DNA of 16,196 nucleotides from DASYPQ01 sp041488095 (GTDB taxonomy: Bacteria; Planctomycetota; UBA1135; GCA-002686595): positions 1-16,196 of the forward strand of contig JBGPOP010000059.1 of assembly GCA_041488095.1 (NCBI GenBank). The letters are read 5' to 3'. Positions 1 through 6,611 of this stretch are shown in pieces; the stretch's first letter is position 1, and each line of letters opens with the position of its first letter. A program made the position numbers and the translations under genes. The notes under the pieces are model-generated. The model had not been told where the DNA came from. It did not search any database and saw only the letters and a list, made by a program, of their open reading frames with translations.

Positions 1-1
1 A

Positions 2-250
2 GAGGCTCGGATCACCGCTGCCGAGAAGGCCGCGAAGAAGGCCACCAAGAAGCCGACCAAGAGTCGTTCGGAGCGAGCGGCGAAGTCCGTTCGAATGAAG
101 GTCGTTTGGGAGGTATGGAACGTCACCGGAACGGCGGTCAGATCCTTCCCCTATCCGGACAAGGCCCAGGCCGAAGCCGAAACTGCGGCACTCACCCGAT
201 CGACGGGCCGCACCCATCTCCTCCGTGCGACCAAGGTGCCCATGGAGTGA
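2..250 (+). CDS. Lys/Ala-rich small protein, 3' end only
   Basis: An open frame enters from the left edge and stops at TGA 248-250, leaving 82 residues. The first ~30 residues are a basic Ala/Lys linker (AAEKAAKKATKKPTK). A compact C-terminal part follows, with VWEVWNVTG, FPYPDKAQAEAETAAL, GRTHLLRATKVPME. I recall this Lys-rich linker plus W-x-V...FPYPDKAxAEA...KVPM ending from planctomycete hypothetical proteins; no function is known to me. The basic linker could bind nucleic acid, but that is only inference. The upstream part and start codon are outside the window, so total length is unknown. The frame and its conserved-looking ending make it a likely real gene. Confidence 0.6.
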   Translation, partial: EARITAAEKAAKKATKKPTKSRSERAAKSVRMKVVWEVWNVTGTAVRSFPYPDKAQAEAETAALTRSTGRTHLLRATKVPME

Positions 251-545
251 CGCGAGCCGAGTGCTGACCAGGTCGCGACCTCGGAACGGCGCTCTCCCGG
301 ATGCGGTTCGGAGACAGCGCGGGACAGACCAGGTCGAGACGGAGCGCGGGAGGGAGTTGTCGGTCTACATCGACCCGTCCACTCCTGTCCGTGGTTCTTG
401 AGACATCCGTCATCGAGGGTTCGGCACCTTGATGCATGCAAGGCTCCCGAAGCGCGGTCTGGTGCCGCAGGAGCCGCCTCGGCAGGGCCCGAGATGTCGG
501 GCACGGCGGCCCTGGGCCGACATCCCGCATCGCGCGCCGACTCGT
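251..545. other. intergenic stretch between convergent genes
   Basis: About 295 bases between the plus-strand stop at 250 and the minus-strand stop at 546. Long open frames cross it on both strands, but they are Arg/Pro/Ser-rich with no recognisable motif, as expected by chance at this GC content. Apart from the inverted repeat at 493-524 I see nothing in it. Confidence 0.5.
493..524 (-). terminator. inverted repeat after the secretin-like lipoprotein gene
   Basis: GATGTCGG at 493-500 is perfectly complementary to CCGACATC at 517-524, with a 16-nt GC-rich loop. It begins 21 nt beyond the stop of the minus-strand gene ending at 546. There is no U-tract, so it may be a weak terminator or RNA-stabilising hairpin rather than a classical intrinsic terminator. 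Confidence 0.35.
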
Positions 546-929
546 CTACCGAACTTCGGTGTCGAGCCTCGCGACCAGCTCCAGGATGCGCGGGAGATCC
601 TCGGCCGAAGCCCGGATGACGAGAGAGTTGGTTCGAGCATCGGCGAGGACGCGGGTCGTGGGCTCGGGCTTGGGGAGCGGTGCGCCGGGAAGGCGGAGGA
701 CACACCCGCCCTGCTTGTCCACGCGATTCTCGGCCGCTCTTGCAGAGGCATCGAACAGGTCGTTCAGCGTCTTCGCGAGCTCGTCTGCAACCGCGTACCT
801 CAAGGGAACGACCTGAATGGACTCCGGATCACGGGCTTCACGTCGGTCCGATGTCTCGGTCTGAGAAACCCTCCGTGGCATCGAGTCGCACGATGCCAGA
901 AGGAGGAGGATGAGAAGAAGCGAGCGCAT
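546..929 (-). CDS. lipoprotein with an isolated secretin N-type domain
   Basis: 127 residues. The start ATG (927-929) has AGGAGG 6 nt upstream (positions 936-941), which decides it over longer in-frame starts. Residues 1-14 are a lipoprotein signal (MRSLLLILLLLASC) with lipobox LAS-Cys14. The mature part has VPLRYAVADELAKTLNDLF (41-59) and, after a ~35-residue linker, TRVLADARTNSLVIRASAED (92-111) and ILELVARLDTEV. This is the beta-alpha-beta pattern of secretin N1/N2 (NolW-like) domains of GspD/PilQ proteins, where such domains stack in the periplasm. There is no secretin pore domain and no T2SS or pilus gene nearby. It could be a small periplasmic ring or assembly partner acting on a secretin encoded elsewhere, or a remnant. 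Family assignment is fairly sure; role is inference. Confidence 0.75.
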   Translation of the reverse strand: MRSLLLILLLLASCDSMPRRVSQTETSDRREARDPESIQVVPLRYAVADELAKTLNDLFDASARAAENRVDKQGGCVLRLPGAPLPKPEPTTRVLADARTNSLVIRASAEDLPRILELVARLDTEVR

Positions 930-1269
930 GCGGGGCCTCCTAGGATCCCCTCCGACGCCACCTGCGCCAGCTTCTTCCCGGGTGATCTCAGGAGGAGGCG
1001 AACGCGCTGCTGGCGATCGAGGTCGGCGGGACTGTCGGGTGGGACTGGCCGGCCGATCTGCCTTGGATGGGGCGGTCGCACGGTTGTTCGAAGCCACCGA
1101 AGAGGATCAGGCCGACCGCGCCTGGAACCAATCTGGAGAGGGTTTCCATCCTTGATCCATTCGTGCCGGCTACCCCCCTCCTCCCGGGTTCCTGCAACCG
1201 CCCTCGGACGAATGCGATTCCCTCCCGGCGTAGAGTCGCTGCCGCCTTCGGCACCCGCTGAATTCAAAC
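930..1269. other. intergenic stretch, possible tiny minus-strand ORF
   Basis: About 340 bases between the divergent starts at 929 and 1295. A 53-residue minus-strand frame (1149 down to 988, beginning METLSRLVPGAVGLILFGGF) has one short hydrophobic stretch and an AAGG directly abutting its ATG. That is too little to call a gene. CATTCGT (1158-1164) and ACGAATG (1208-1214) form a 7-bp inverted repeat. The right end (about 1250-1276) resembles the 3' half of an attC-like site, described separately. Confidence 0.35.
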
Positions 1270-1276
1270 GTTAAGC
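1270..1276 (+). other. integron core-site-like heptamer GTTAAGC
   Basis: GTTAAGC fits the GTTRRRY consensus of the attC/attI recombination core. It lies 18 nt upstream of the GTG start at 1295, the usual distance between a cassette boundary and its gene. I could not find the matching RYYYAAC left half upstream, so the preceding site would be degenerate or partial. A heptamer this loose also occurs by chance. It matters only with the palindrome at 1745-1826. Confidence 0.3.
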
Positions 1277-1294
1277 TGCGCGAGGAGTTTCCTC

Positions 1295-1735
1295 GTGACC
1301 CCTCTTCAGGCGCTCGCGTTCGTTCGCAAGCATGGCGTGGTGCTCGAATCCGCTCGGGGCCCGGTGCCTTCCCTCGCCGACGCCATCGCCGGCGAGCGCG
1401 TCCTCGGGAGCTGGTGGTCGCACCCACGCAGCCAGGAGATCTTCGAGCTCACCCGGGCAGTCCGCGATTCCGAGGAGGTCCTCGTCTGCCGCCTCGTCCA
1501 AGGCAAGATCACCTACGTTCACCGCCGCCTTTGGCCGGCCGTGGTCCGCACTGCGAAACGGTTTCGACGCCAAGACCTCGCTCAAGTGCATGAGGTCCAC
1601 ACCGCGATCGGCCGCCATCTCACCAAGACGGTCTCGTTCCCCAAGTGGGTTCCCGCAGAGGTCGCGCGAGAAGCAGCGCATCTCGGCGAGCCCGAGGCGC
1701 ACTCAGCCCTCCGCGCTTGTCTGCCCTCGCTGTGA
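1295..1735 (+). CDS. conserved hypothetical protein, cassette-like gene
   Basis: 146 residues starting at GTG 1295, with GAGGAG (1282-1287) 7 nt upstream. Characteristic stretches are ALAFVRKHGVVLESARGPVP (6-25), GSWWSHPRSQEIFELTRAVR (38-57), VLVCRLVQGKITYVHRRLWP (62-81) and HEVHTAIGRH followed by FPKWVP. I recognise this as a widespread soluble protein of unknown function in soil and environmental bacteria: no signal peptide, no membrane segment, rich in Trp, His and Arg. I know no assigned activity. The gene stands alone, and sits between a GTTAAGC heptamer and an attC-like palindrome that begins 9 bases after its stop, so it may have arrived as an integron-type cassette. Coding status is secure from the ribosome-binding site and conserved-looking composition. 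Confidence 0.85.
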   Translation: MTPLQALAFVRKHGVVLESARGPVPSLADAIAGERVLGSWWSHPRSQEIFELTRAVRDSEEVLVCRLVQGKITYVHRRLWPAVVRTAKRFRRQDLAQVHEVHTAIGRHLTKTVSFPKWVPAEVAREAAHLGEPEAHSALRACLPSL

Positions 1736-1744
1736 GTGCGCAGC

Positions 1745-1826
1745 CAACAAGACTCTGGAGCTGACGGCCGCGGGCTTCCCTCAAACGGTGTGCCCAGGCC
1801 ACGGGACGCCCCCGGCCGTCAGCCTC
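1745..1826 (+). repeat. attC-like imperfect palindrome downstream of the cassette-like gene
   Basis: AACAAGACTCTGGAGCTGAC opens the element. CTGACGGCCG (1761-1770) pairs perfectly with CGGCCGTCAG (1813-1822). The stem extends inward through GGG/CCC and outward through GAG/CTC with a single bulged C. In one frame it reads NKTLELTAAGF, a phrase I recall from many spurious translations of an intergenic repeat of soil bacteria that ends in GTTRRRY and looks like integron attC. Here the right-hand GTTRRRY core is not visible, so the site would be degenerate. It also sits between convergent genes and could act as a terminator. Confidence 0.45.
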
Positions 1827-1852
1827 GGGTCCGCGCTGCCCAGCAGGGCTCT

Positions 1853-2893
1853 CTACCCGGCCAGCACCACGCGAAAGCCGATGACGTAATTCCGATACTT
1901 ATCCGAGCACTCGACCCGCGAGGTGACTCTCACCAGGTGAGCGTCGTTGAGGAACGTGCCGCCGCGGACGACGTGCCCTTTGGTCTCCTTGGTCGGGCCG
2001 GCGGGGTTATCGACCGGCGATGCCGCATAGTAGTCGGCGTCGTACCCATCGGCGCAGAACTCGCCCACGTTTCCCAGCATGTCGTACAGGCCCAGTGCGT
2101 TGGGCTCATAGCTCCCCACCGGGGCCGTGAAGGCATGCCCGTCGTCCCACGGCAAGAACTGGATCTTGGCGGGGTCCAGGCCGTACTTCCTGACCGTCGC
2201 GGTATCCCACAGCCTCTCGAGGGCCCGGTCGCAGAGGTTGGCTGCCGGTCGCAGGCCGCGTACGGCGTCCTCGGTCACGAACCTCTTGGAGCTGCCGGCG
2301 CGGCCGGAGAATTCCCACTCGGCTTCCGTCGGCAGACGATACGACCGCCCTTCTTTCTTGCTCAGCCATTTGCAGAACGCCTGGGCGTCGTGCCAGTTGA
2401 CATTGACGACCGGATGCTTGTCGTCCTGCGAGTAGCCGGTGACGCGCCACGAGTAGTTAGGGCTGTCGTACTCGAACCCGCGCCGCGCCGGGTCGTAGCC
2501 GGAACTCCCACGGCCGTCGGTCTCGGCCGCCGTCTTGAAGCCCGTCGCCTCAACGAAAGCGCGGAACTGGCCGACGGTCACCTCGTGGGCCGCCATGTAA
2601 ATCCCCCGGGTGATACGCACTCGGTGCGGCGGCTTCTCGTCCTTTCGCGCCAAGTCGTCGGTGTCCGGCGCCCCCATGAGAAACTCGCCGGGCGGAATCG
2701 CAACGAGCTGCATGCCGAGGGAATTGGAGGTCCCGTCCTCGGGTTTCTCAGCGGCGGCTTGGTCACGCGCTTTCGTGGGCGCCTGTGCCCGGCGTCCCGG
2801 CTTTGCGTTCGGGAGCGGAGCGCACGCGATCGCGAGCGTCAGCCAGCCGAGCGCGACGGCCAGGCCGACGCCCAGCATCCAGGATCGGGCCAC
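1853..2893 (-). CDS. FGE/SUMF1-fold lipoprotein-like protein
   Basis: 346 residues. GTG 2893 is preferred over GTG 2899 because AAGGAGG lies 5 nt before it but would overlap the earlier codon. Residues ~5-25 form a signal segment ending in LTLAIAC, a plausible lipobox, then a Pro/Lys/Ala-rich linker. From ~59 on it is a formylglycine-generating-enzyme-type (C-type-lectin-like) domain: IPPGEFLMGAP, EVTVGQFRAFVEATG, HPVVNVNWHDAQAFCKWL, LPTEAEWEF (~187-195), ALGLYDMLGNVGEFC (~266-280), VVRGGTFLND (~308-317), GFRVV. The usual WEW of NVWEW is GEF here. The two active-site cysteines of true FGE (in the segment after GGS, MCHRSYC in human) are absent (FLNDAHLV). So it is unlikely to make formylglycine, and is better seen as one of the many secreted SUMF1-fold proteins of planctomycetes. 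No sulfatase gene is adjacent. Confidence 0.88.
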   Translation of the reverse strand: MARSWMLGVGLAVALGWLTLAIACAPLPNAKPGRRAQAPTKARDQAAAEKPEDGTSNSLGMQLVAIPPGEFLMGAPDTDDLARKDEKPPHRVRITRGIYMAAHEVTVGQFRAFVEATGFKTAAETDGRGSSGYDPARRGFEYDSPNYSWRVTGYSQDDKHPVVNVNWHDAQAFCKWLSKKEGRSYRLPTEAEWEFSGRAGSSKRFVTEDAVRGLRPAANLCDRALERLWDTATVRKYGLDPAKIQFLPWDDGHAFTAPVGSYEPNALGLYDMLGNVGEFCADGYDADYYAASPVDNPAGPTKETKGHVVRGGTFLNDAHLVRVTSRVECSDKYRNYVIGFRVVLAG

Positions 2894-2921
2894 GGGCACC
2901 TCCTTTCGTGCGAGCCTTCAG

Positions 2922-2927
2922 ATCCTA
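2922..2927 (-). promoter_or_regulatory. -10-like TAGGAT upstream of the FGE-fold gene
   Basis: On the minus strand CTGTAGGAT ends 28 nt before the GTG at 2893, leaving a short leader that contains the AAGGAGG ribosome-binding site. The same CTGTAGGAT precedes the hemerythrin gene (14239-14246). No good -35 is visible. Confidence 0.35.
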
Positions 2928-3100
2928 CAGCACACGCCGCAGGGAGTGGCGATCTGCAGGCAACCCGCCCCCCCCACCTCGCGCGGACGTGGCCGTCTGC
3001 ACGGATAGCCTCGGCGAGACGGGGACGGGCGGCGGAGCTCGGCGTGAGCACGCCGCGTGACACGACGGCGTTTCGCTCTGGCTCTGGAAGCTGCCAACCG

Positions 3101-3106
3101 TATCCT
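3101..3106 (+). promoter_or_regulatory. -10-like TATCCT directly before the RNase gene
   Basis: TATCCT is followed by 10 nt and then ATG 3117, with no Shine-Dalgarno between. Initiation 6-8 nt past the hexamer would give an almost leaderless mRNA. This supports ATG 3117 over the upstream in-frame GTG 3057. Confidence 0.4.
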
Positions 3107-3116
3107 CCCACCTTCG

Positions 3117-4910
3117 ATGAAGCCGCACGGTGATCCGACGCGCGGGAAGCCCGGCGGTGATCGGGGCGATGGAAAGAGCGGCGGCTTCAAGAGCTTCCGC
3201 GATCTCGCGAAGGCGCGCGGGATCCAAGGCACCCCGCATGCTCCGGCCGTCCCCGCAGCCGACGAGAAGCTGAACGAGATCGTGGAGCTCCACGGCGACG
3301 CCACGCTCGAGCGCGGTGCGCGGGATCGCATCGATCGCCGGCCGAGCGCCTTCGGCCCCATGGAGCACGGGCCGGAGGTCTATCGCACGGTCGACTCGGA
3401 AGAGATGCAGCTCCTGGCTTCGTTCCGTCTCCGGACGATCTTTCCCGGCGACGTCCGACGCGAGGTGGCCGCGCTGCCGCGCGATCCGCAGGCGAAGGAC
3501 TTCGCGGGTCGCTGGGACCTGCGCGGCGAGGTCATCTACACGATCGACGGCGAGGACGCGAAGGACTACGACGACGCGATCAGAATCAAGGACCTCGGCA
3601 ACGGACAGGTCGAGGTCGGCGTGCACATCGCCGACGTCGCGCACTACGTGAGGCCGGGCACGGCGCTGGACGACGAGGCGCTCGCACGCGGAACGAGCGT
3701 CTACGTCGCGGACCAGGTCATCCCGATGCTGCCGGAGGAGCTTTCGAACCACCTGTGCTCGCTCGTCGGCGGACGCGAGCGCCTGGCCTACTCGGTTCTC
3801 ATGGTGTTCGACGCGAAGGGCGAGCGCGTCTCCGCGCGAGTCGGGAAGAGCGTCATCCGGAGCGCCCGCCGCAACACCTACAAGGAGGTCCAGGAGCTGC
3901 TCGACGGGAAGGACACGCCGGCGCGACGCGAGCTGGCGATGCTCGAGCCCTCCCTCCGGCTCTTCCAGAAGTGGACGCTGCGGCAGCAGGTGCTCCGGGA
4001 CGCCAAGGGATCCATGCGCCTCGCGTCGACCGAGCAGAAGTTCCTCTTCGACGACCGGCATGAAGTCACGGCCGTCGTGGACGCCCCTCGGTACTTCTCC
4101 ATGACCTTGATCGAGGAGACCGCCCTGGCAGCCAACCAGGCCGTCGGAGATCTCTTTCGCGCGCGGGGATTGCCGACGATCTACCGCGTGCACCCCGAAA
4201 AGGACCCCGAGGAGATCGAAGCCGTCGCCGCGGCCCTCGAAGAGCACGGCATCCGAGTCCCGAAGAAGGACCGCCTGACCGGACGGGACATCGCGCGGCT
4301 CATCCAGGCCGCGCGCAAGAAGTCCAACGCCGAGGCCCTGATCCAGCGCATCATGGGGTTGATCGAGCGGGCCGTGTACGAGGTGCACGACCACGAGGAC
4401 GTGGCCACGCACTTCGGCCTCTCGCGCAAGGCGTACCTGCATTTCACTTCTCCGATCCGACGCTATCCCGATCTCCTGGTGCACCGATGGCTCTGGGCGG
4501 TCGAGAGCCGGGGCGACGAGGCCGAAGCGGAGCTGAAAGCCGAGGACCTTCTCGCGGACCTGAACTCGGTCGCCGCGCATTGCTCGATGCAGGCAGAGCT
4601 CGCCGAGATGACCGAACATGCGATCTTCGACCTCAAGGTGTGCCAGCTCATGCACGGCCACATCGGGGAGAAGATCGATGCGCTCGTCGTACGCGTGTCG
4701 CCGGTCGGGATGGAGGTGCGGTTGAAGCCCTTCAACGTGGGTGGGTTCCTCCCGGCGCGCGCGCTGGGCGAGAGGAGCGAGGTCAAGGGCCCGACGCTCG
4801 TGATCAGGAGTGGGCGCAAGTCCCTCTCGTTCACCGAGGGCCATCCGATCGCCGTGCGGGTGAAGGACGTCGACTTCGTCCGGTTGCAGGTCATGCTGGA
4901 ACTGGCCTGA
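3117..4910 (+). CDS. rnr: RNase II/R family 3'-5' exoribonuclease
   Basis: 597 residues from ATG 3117 (an in-frame GTG at 3057 is possible but lies before the -10-like TATCCT). The RNB catalytic domain is complete. TIDGEDAKDYDDAI (~142-155) holds the metal-binding Asp cluster; HIADVAHYV, RGTSVYVADQVIPMLPEELS and the IEETALAANQAV helix follow; HFTSPIRRYPDLLVHRWL (~442-459) carries the conserved Arg. An S1 RNA-binding domain (GEKIDALVVRVSPVGMEVRL...) fills the last ~80 residues. It should degrade RNA processively from the 3' end in the cytoplasm (mRNA, rRNA and structured decay intermediates). It is shorter than classical RNase R (~700-800). The first ~60 residues are Gly/Lys-rich and disordered-looking, and I see no typical cold-shock domains, only ~80 residues before the RNB block. 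The gene is monocistronic and ends before a strong hairpin. Confidence 0.95.
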   Translation: MKPHGDPTRGKPGGDRGDGKSGGFKSFRDLAKARGIQGTPHAPAVPAADEKLNEIVELHGDATLERGARDRIDRRPSAFGPMEHGPEVYRTVDSEEMQLLASFRLRTIFPGDVRREVAALPRDPQAKDFAGRWDLRGEVIYTIDGEDAKDYDDAIRIKDLGNGQVEVGVHIADVAHYVRPGTALDDEALARGTSVYVADQVIPMLPEELSNHLCSLVGGRERLAYSVLMVFDAKGERVSARVGKSVIRSARRNTYKEVQELLDGKDTPARRELAMLEPSLRLFQKWTLRQQVLRDAKGSMRLASTEQKFLFDDRHEVTAVVDAPRYFSMTLIEETALAANQAVGDLFRARGLPTIYRVHPEKDPEEIEAVAAALEEHGIRVPKKDRLTGRDIARLIQAARKKSNAEALIQRIMGLIERAVYEVHDHEDVATHFGLSRKAYLHFTSPIRRYPDLLVHRWLWAVESRGDEAEAELKAEDLLADLNSVAAHCSMQAELAEMTEHAIFDLKVCQLMHGHIGEKIDALVVRVSPVGMEVRLKPFNVGGFLPARALGERSEVKGPTLVIRSGRKSLSFTEGHPIAVRVKDVDFVRLQVMLELA

Positions 4911-4937
4911 TCGAAGGCTGGCACGTCAGCCCTCCGA

Positions 4938-4967
4938 GGCCGGAGTGGATCGCGAAGAACTCCGGCC
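4938..4967. terminator. 9-bp hairpin between convergent genes
   Basis: GGCCGGAGT (4938-4946) and ACTCCGGCC (4959-4967) are perfect inverted repeats around a 12-nt loop. The hairpin starts 28 nt after the RNase stop and ends 11 nt before the stop of the minus-strand membrane gene, so it can serve both. No clear U-tract on either side. Confidence 0.55.
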
Positions 4968-4977
4968 GCTGTCCTTC

Positions 4978-5424
4978 TCACCCCGCGTCCTGCGAGAAGG
5001 GCGCGCGCAGGCTGAGCCACATCGCTGCGATCTGCATCGCTGAGAACACGGCGAACGCCAGGACCCGCGAGACGAGAGGCGCAGAGGTGGGGCGACGCAG
5101 GGCGGCGACGGTTCCCCACAGACAACAGACCCCGATCACGAGAGTCAGCGCGATCTCCGCAGGCGTGAAGTGGCCGTTCACGATGCTGGCGAGCCCGAGC
5201 AGCCACAACCAGATCAGGATCATGATCACGATCCAGAAAAGGAAGATGGGCAGGGCGGCTTCGGTCGTCCATTCCTTGCGACGGGCTGCCGCTCCCAGGA
5301 CGAGCATGGCGGGAGCAACCTGAACCAGGTGACGGGACACGGTCGCGCTCACGATCCCGACGAGCAGGAGGGAGGCGATCAAGGCGATCAGGCAGACAAC
5401 GGTGGCTCGCAAACCTCGCGGCAT
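4978..5424 (-). CDS. small polytopic membrane protein of unknown function
   Basis: 148 residues, starting at ATG 5424 with GAGAGAGG about 7 nt upstream. About four hydrophobic helices are visible: ~7-27, ~57-81 (IFLFWIVIMILIWLWLLGLA), ~88-108 and ~118-138. A short basic loop (AARRKEW, ~46-52) lies between the first two, and a shorter hydrophobic stretch at ~33-45 might be an extra half helix. No catalytic motif or known family is recognised. It is single-gene, convergent with the RNase and divergent from the gene at 5734. The hydrophobic periodicity and ribosome-binding site make it a real gene; its role is unknown. Confidence 0.75.
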   Translation of the reverse strand: MPRGLRATVVCLIALIASLLLVGIVSATVSRHLVQVAPAMLVLGAAARRKEWTTEAALPIFLFWIVIMILIWLWLLGLASIVNGHFTPAEIALTLVIGVCCLWGTVAALRRPTSAPLVSRVLAFAVFSAMQIAAMWLSLRAPFSQDAG

Positions 5425-5733
5425 GGGGGTCCTCTCTCCGTACTGATTCCCGTCCTCCCTGCGTTCGAGAGCTCAAGGGATTCTCAAATCAGCCAGCTCT
5501 TTGGAGCCATGGACGAGCGACCGGTAGGGAGTCGCGCTTCCAACCCGGATCAGGCATGGGTCCGCGCGGTGCCATCAAACTCAACCCCTCCCCGCCTCTC
5601 CCTCGCCTCGCGCGATGAGGGGCGCAAGATCCAAACCGCGCAGGGACTGGCAGCCAGGTGGTAGGGTGCCCCCTCTTCGGGTTCCTGGACTATCCGTCGC
5701 GGGCCCGACGCTCCGACTGCACGAGAACAAGGC
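5425..5733. other. divergent intergenic region
   Basis: About 309 bases between the divergent starts at 5424 and 5734, so it should hold both promoters. Candidate -10-like hexamers facing the plus-strand gene are TAGGGT (5662-5667) and TATCCG further right, neither with a convincing -35. It also contains one copy of the GCCTCGCGCG palindrome. Nothing else recognisable. Confidence 0.4.
5598..5622. repeat. short palindromic repeat, copy 1
   Basis: CCCTC (5600-5604) pairs with GAGGG (5617-5621) around a loop containing GCCTCGCGCG. The same loop core and flanking C-rich/G-rich arms recur at 6516 and 6931, and in degenerate form at 6103, always between genes. REP-like. Confidence 0.55.
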
Positions 5734-6063
5734 GTGAATGACACCTACAAGGAGACCGGCGGGTTGAGATGGGGTCAGAGCCTCTGGCGCGGCCTGAACG
5801 TCTCTTGGCCATTCGCGACTCTGCGCGCTTCACGCGACGACCTCCGGATCGAGATGTCCTTCTTGAAAATGTGGCGGCATGCTTTTCAGTTTGCTCGTTC
5901 TGATATCCGCGCGCTGCGCAAGACATCCGGGGTTTTCAGCGTCGGTCTACGAGTCGAGCACGACCGAACCGACTGCCCTCCCTTCATCCTCTTCTGGACG
6001 TTCCGGTACCTGACGCTCAAGGCCCGCCTGGAGCAGTTGGGCTACGAAGTGCTGGATCGATGA
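5734..6063 (+). CDS. small PH-like protein of unknown function
   Basis: 109 residues from GTG 5734; only a weak AAGG lies 3 nt upstream, so the start is uncertain. NVSWPFATLRASRDDLRIEM (~24-43) and SDIRALRKTSGVFSVGLRVE (~56-75) look like alternating beta strands of a small PH-like fold. These are followed by CPPFILFWTFRYLTLKARLEQLGYEVL. I recall similar single-domain bacterial proteins (WPFATLRV...I.FW) annotated only as hypothetical. No signal peptide is seen; the FILFWTF stretch may touch a membrane. It is alone, flanked by palindromic repeat copies 1 and 2. Confidence 0.65.
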   Translation: MNDTYKETGGLRWGQSLWRGLNVSWPFATLRASRDDLRIEMSFLKMWRHAFQFARSDIRALRKTSGVFSVGLRVEHDRTDCPPFILFWTFRYLTLKARLEQLGYEVLDR

Positions 6064-6102
6064 TGCGAAGCTGGGTGTTGCAGCTTGCACCCCTTTCGCC
6101 GT

Positions 6103-6122
6103 TCTCCCGCCGCGCGAGGAGG
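6103..6122. repeat. short palindromic repeat, degenerate copy 2
   Basis: CTCC (6104-6107) pairs with GGAG (6118-6121) around a loop resembling GCCTCGCGCG with one base missing (CGCCGCGCGA). It lies in the gap between the genes ending at 6063 and starting at 6242. Confidence 0.4.
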
Positions 6123-6241
6123 TGTAGCTCCGCTTCCTCGAATGGATCCGCCTCCCCGAGCGCAGGGAGGACCGTTCCGGGCGCTCGGTCCGCGCGGGAT
6201 GGCGCTAGACTTCGGGCCTCTACGGGTTCGGACCCGACCGC

Positions 6242-6469
6242 GTGCTCCTGAACTTCGGAGTCGTCGCCTACGCGATCTTCATCGTGCTCGGCCTGCTGTG
6301 GTGCCGCGAGATGTTCGGCAGGTGGCGGAGCGATCTTGACGAATACCGGTCAACCACCGATTCAAAGGCCCGAACGATCCTCGTTGTTCTCTGGGTGGCA
6401 ACGGCGTTGATCTTGGCGTTCTTGATCAACTTCTTGGTGGGCATCCTGAGGAAGTTCGGGCTCCTCTGA
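6242..6469 (+). CDS. two-helix small membrane protein
   Basis: 75 residues from GTG 6242. Two transmembrane helices at ~3-21 (LNFGVVAYAIFIVLGLLW) and ~46-67 (ILVVLWVATALILAFLINFL) flank a charged loop (FGRWRSDLDEYRSTTDSKAR), so it should be a hairpin in the inner membrane. No ribosome-binding site is evident; TAGACT (6206-6211) is a possible -10 about 30 nt upstream. No family recognised. The clear helix-loop-helix design argues for a real gene, but its size leaves some doubt. Confidence 0.6.
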   Translation: MLLNFGVVAYAIFIVLGLLWCREMFGRWRSDLDEYRSTTDSKARTILVVLWVATALILAFLINFLVGILRKFGLL

Positions 6470-6515
6470 CTGTGGGTCCAGCAGCCAACATCTCCTGACT
6501 CGTGCCCACCCGGCG

Positions 6516-6541
6516 CCTCTTTCCCGCCTCGCGCGGTGAGG
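6516..6541. repeat. short palindromic repeat, copy 3
   Basis: CCTC (6516-6519) and GAGG (6538-6541) flank the conserved GCCTCGCGCG core (6526-6535). The element sits about 47 nt after the stop of the two-helix protein. Confidence 0.5.
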
Positions 6542-6597
6542 ATCGACATCGGCGCGGCGTCAGCCCCGAGAACACGGGCGCAGGGTCACCCTCCTCA

Positions 6598-6603
6598 TAT
6601 ACT
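6598..6603 (+). promoter_or_regulatory. -10-like TATACT directly before the zinc-finger gene
   Basis: TATACT is followed by only 8 nt before ATG 6612 and no Shine-Dalgarno, suggesting a leaderless transcript. It is embedded in CCTCCTCATATA (6590-6601), a 12-mer that recurs exactly in the hairpin at 10450-10472. Confidence 0.45.
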
Positions 6604-6611
6604 GTTCGGGC

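Noticed and set aside
988..1149. 53-residue minus-strand ORF with a hydrophobic stretch
   Set aside because: Ribosome-binding site abuts the start, the hydrophobic segment is short, and the composition is not convincing.
429..1274. A 281-codon plus-strand frame opposite the secretin-like lipoprotein
   Set aside because: No motif; the minus-strand gene has AGGAGG, lipobox and domain pattern.
2925..4844. A 639-codon open frame on the minus strand opposite the RNase gene
   Set aside because: It is the antisense of a clear RNB gene; its Arg/Asp/Leu/Val-rich translation has no family motif and reflects GC-skewed codon positions.
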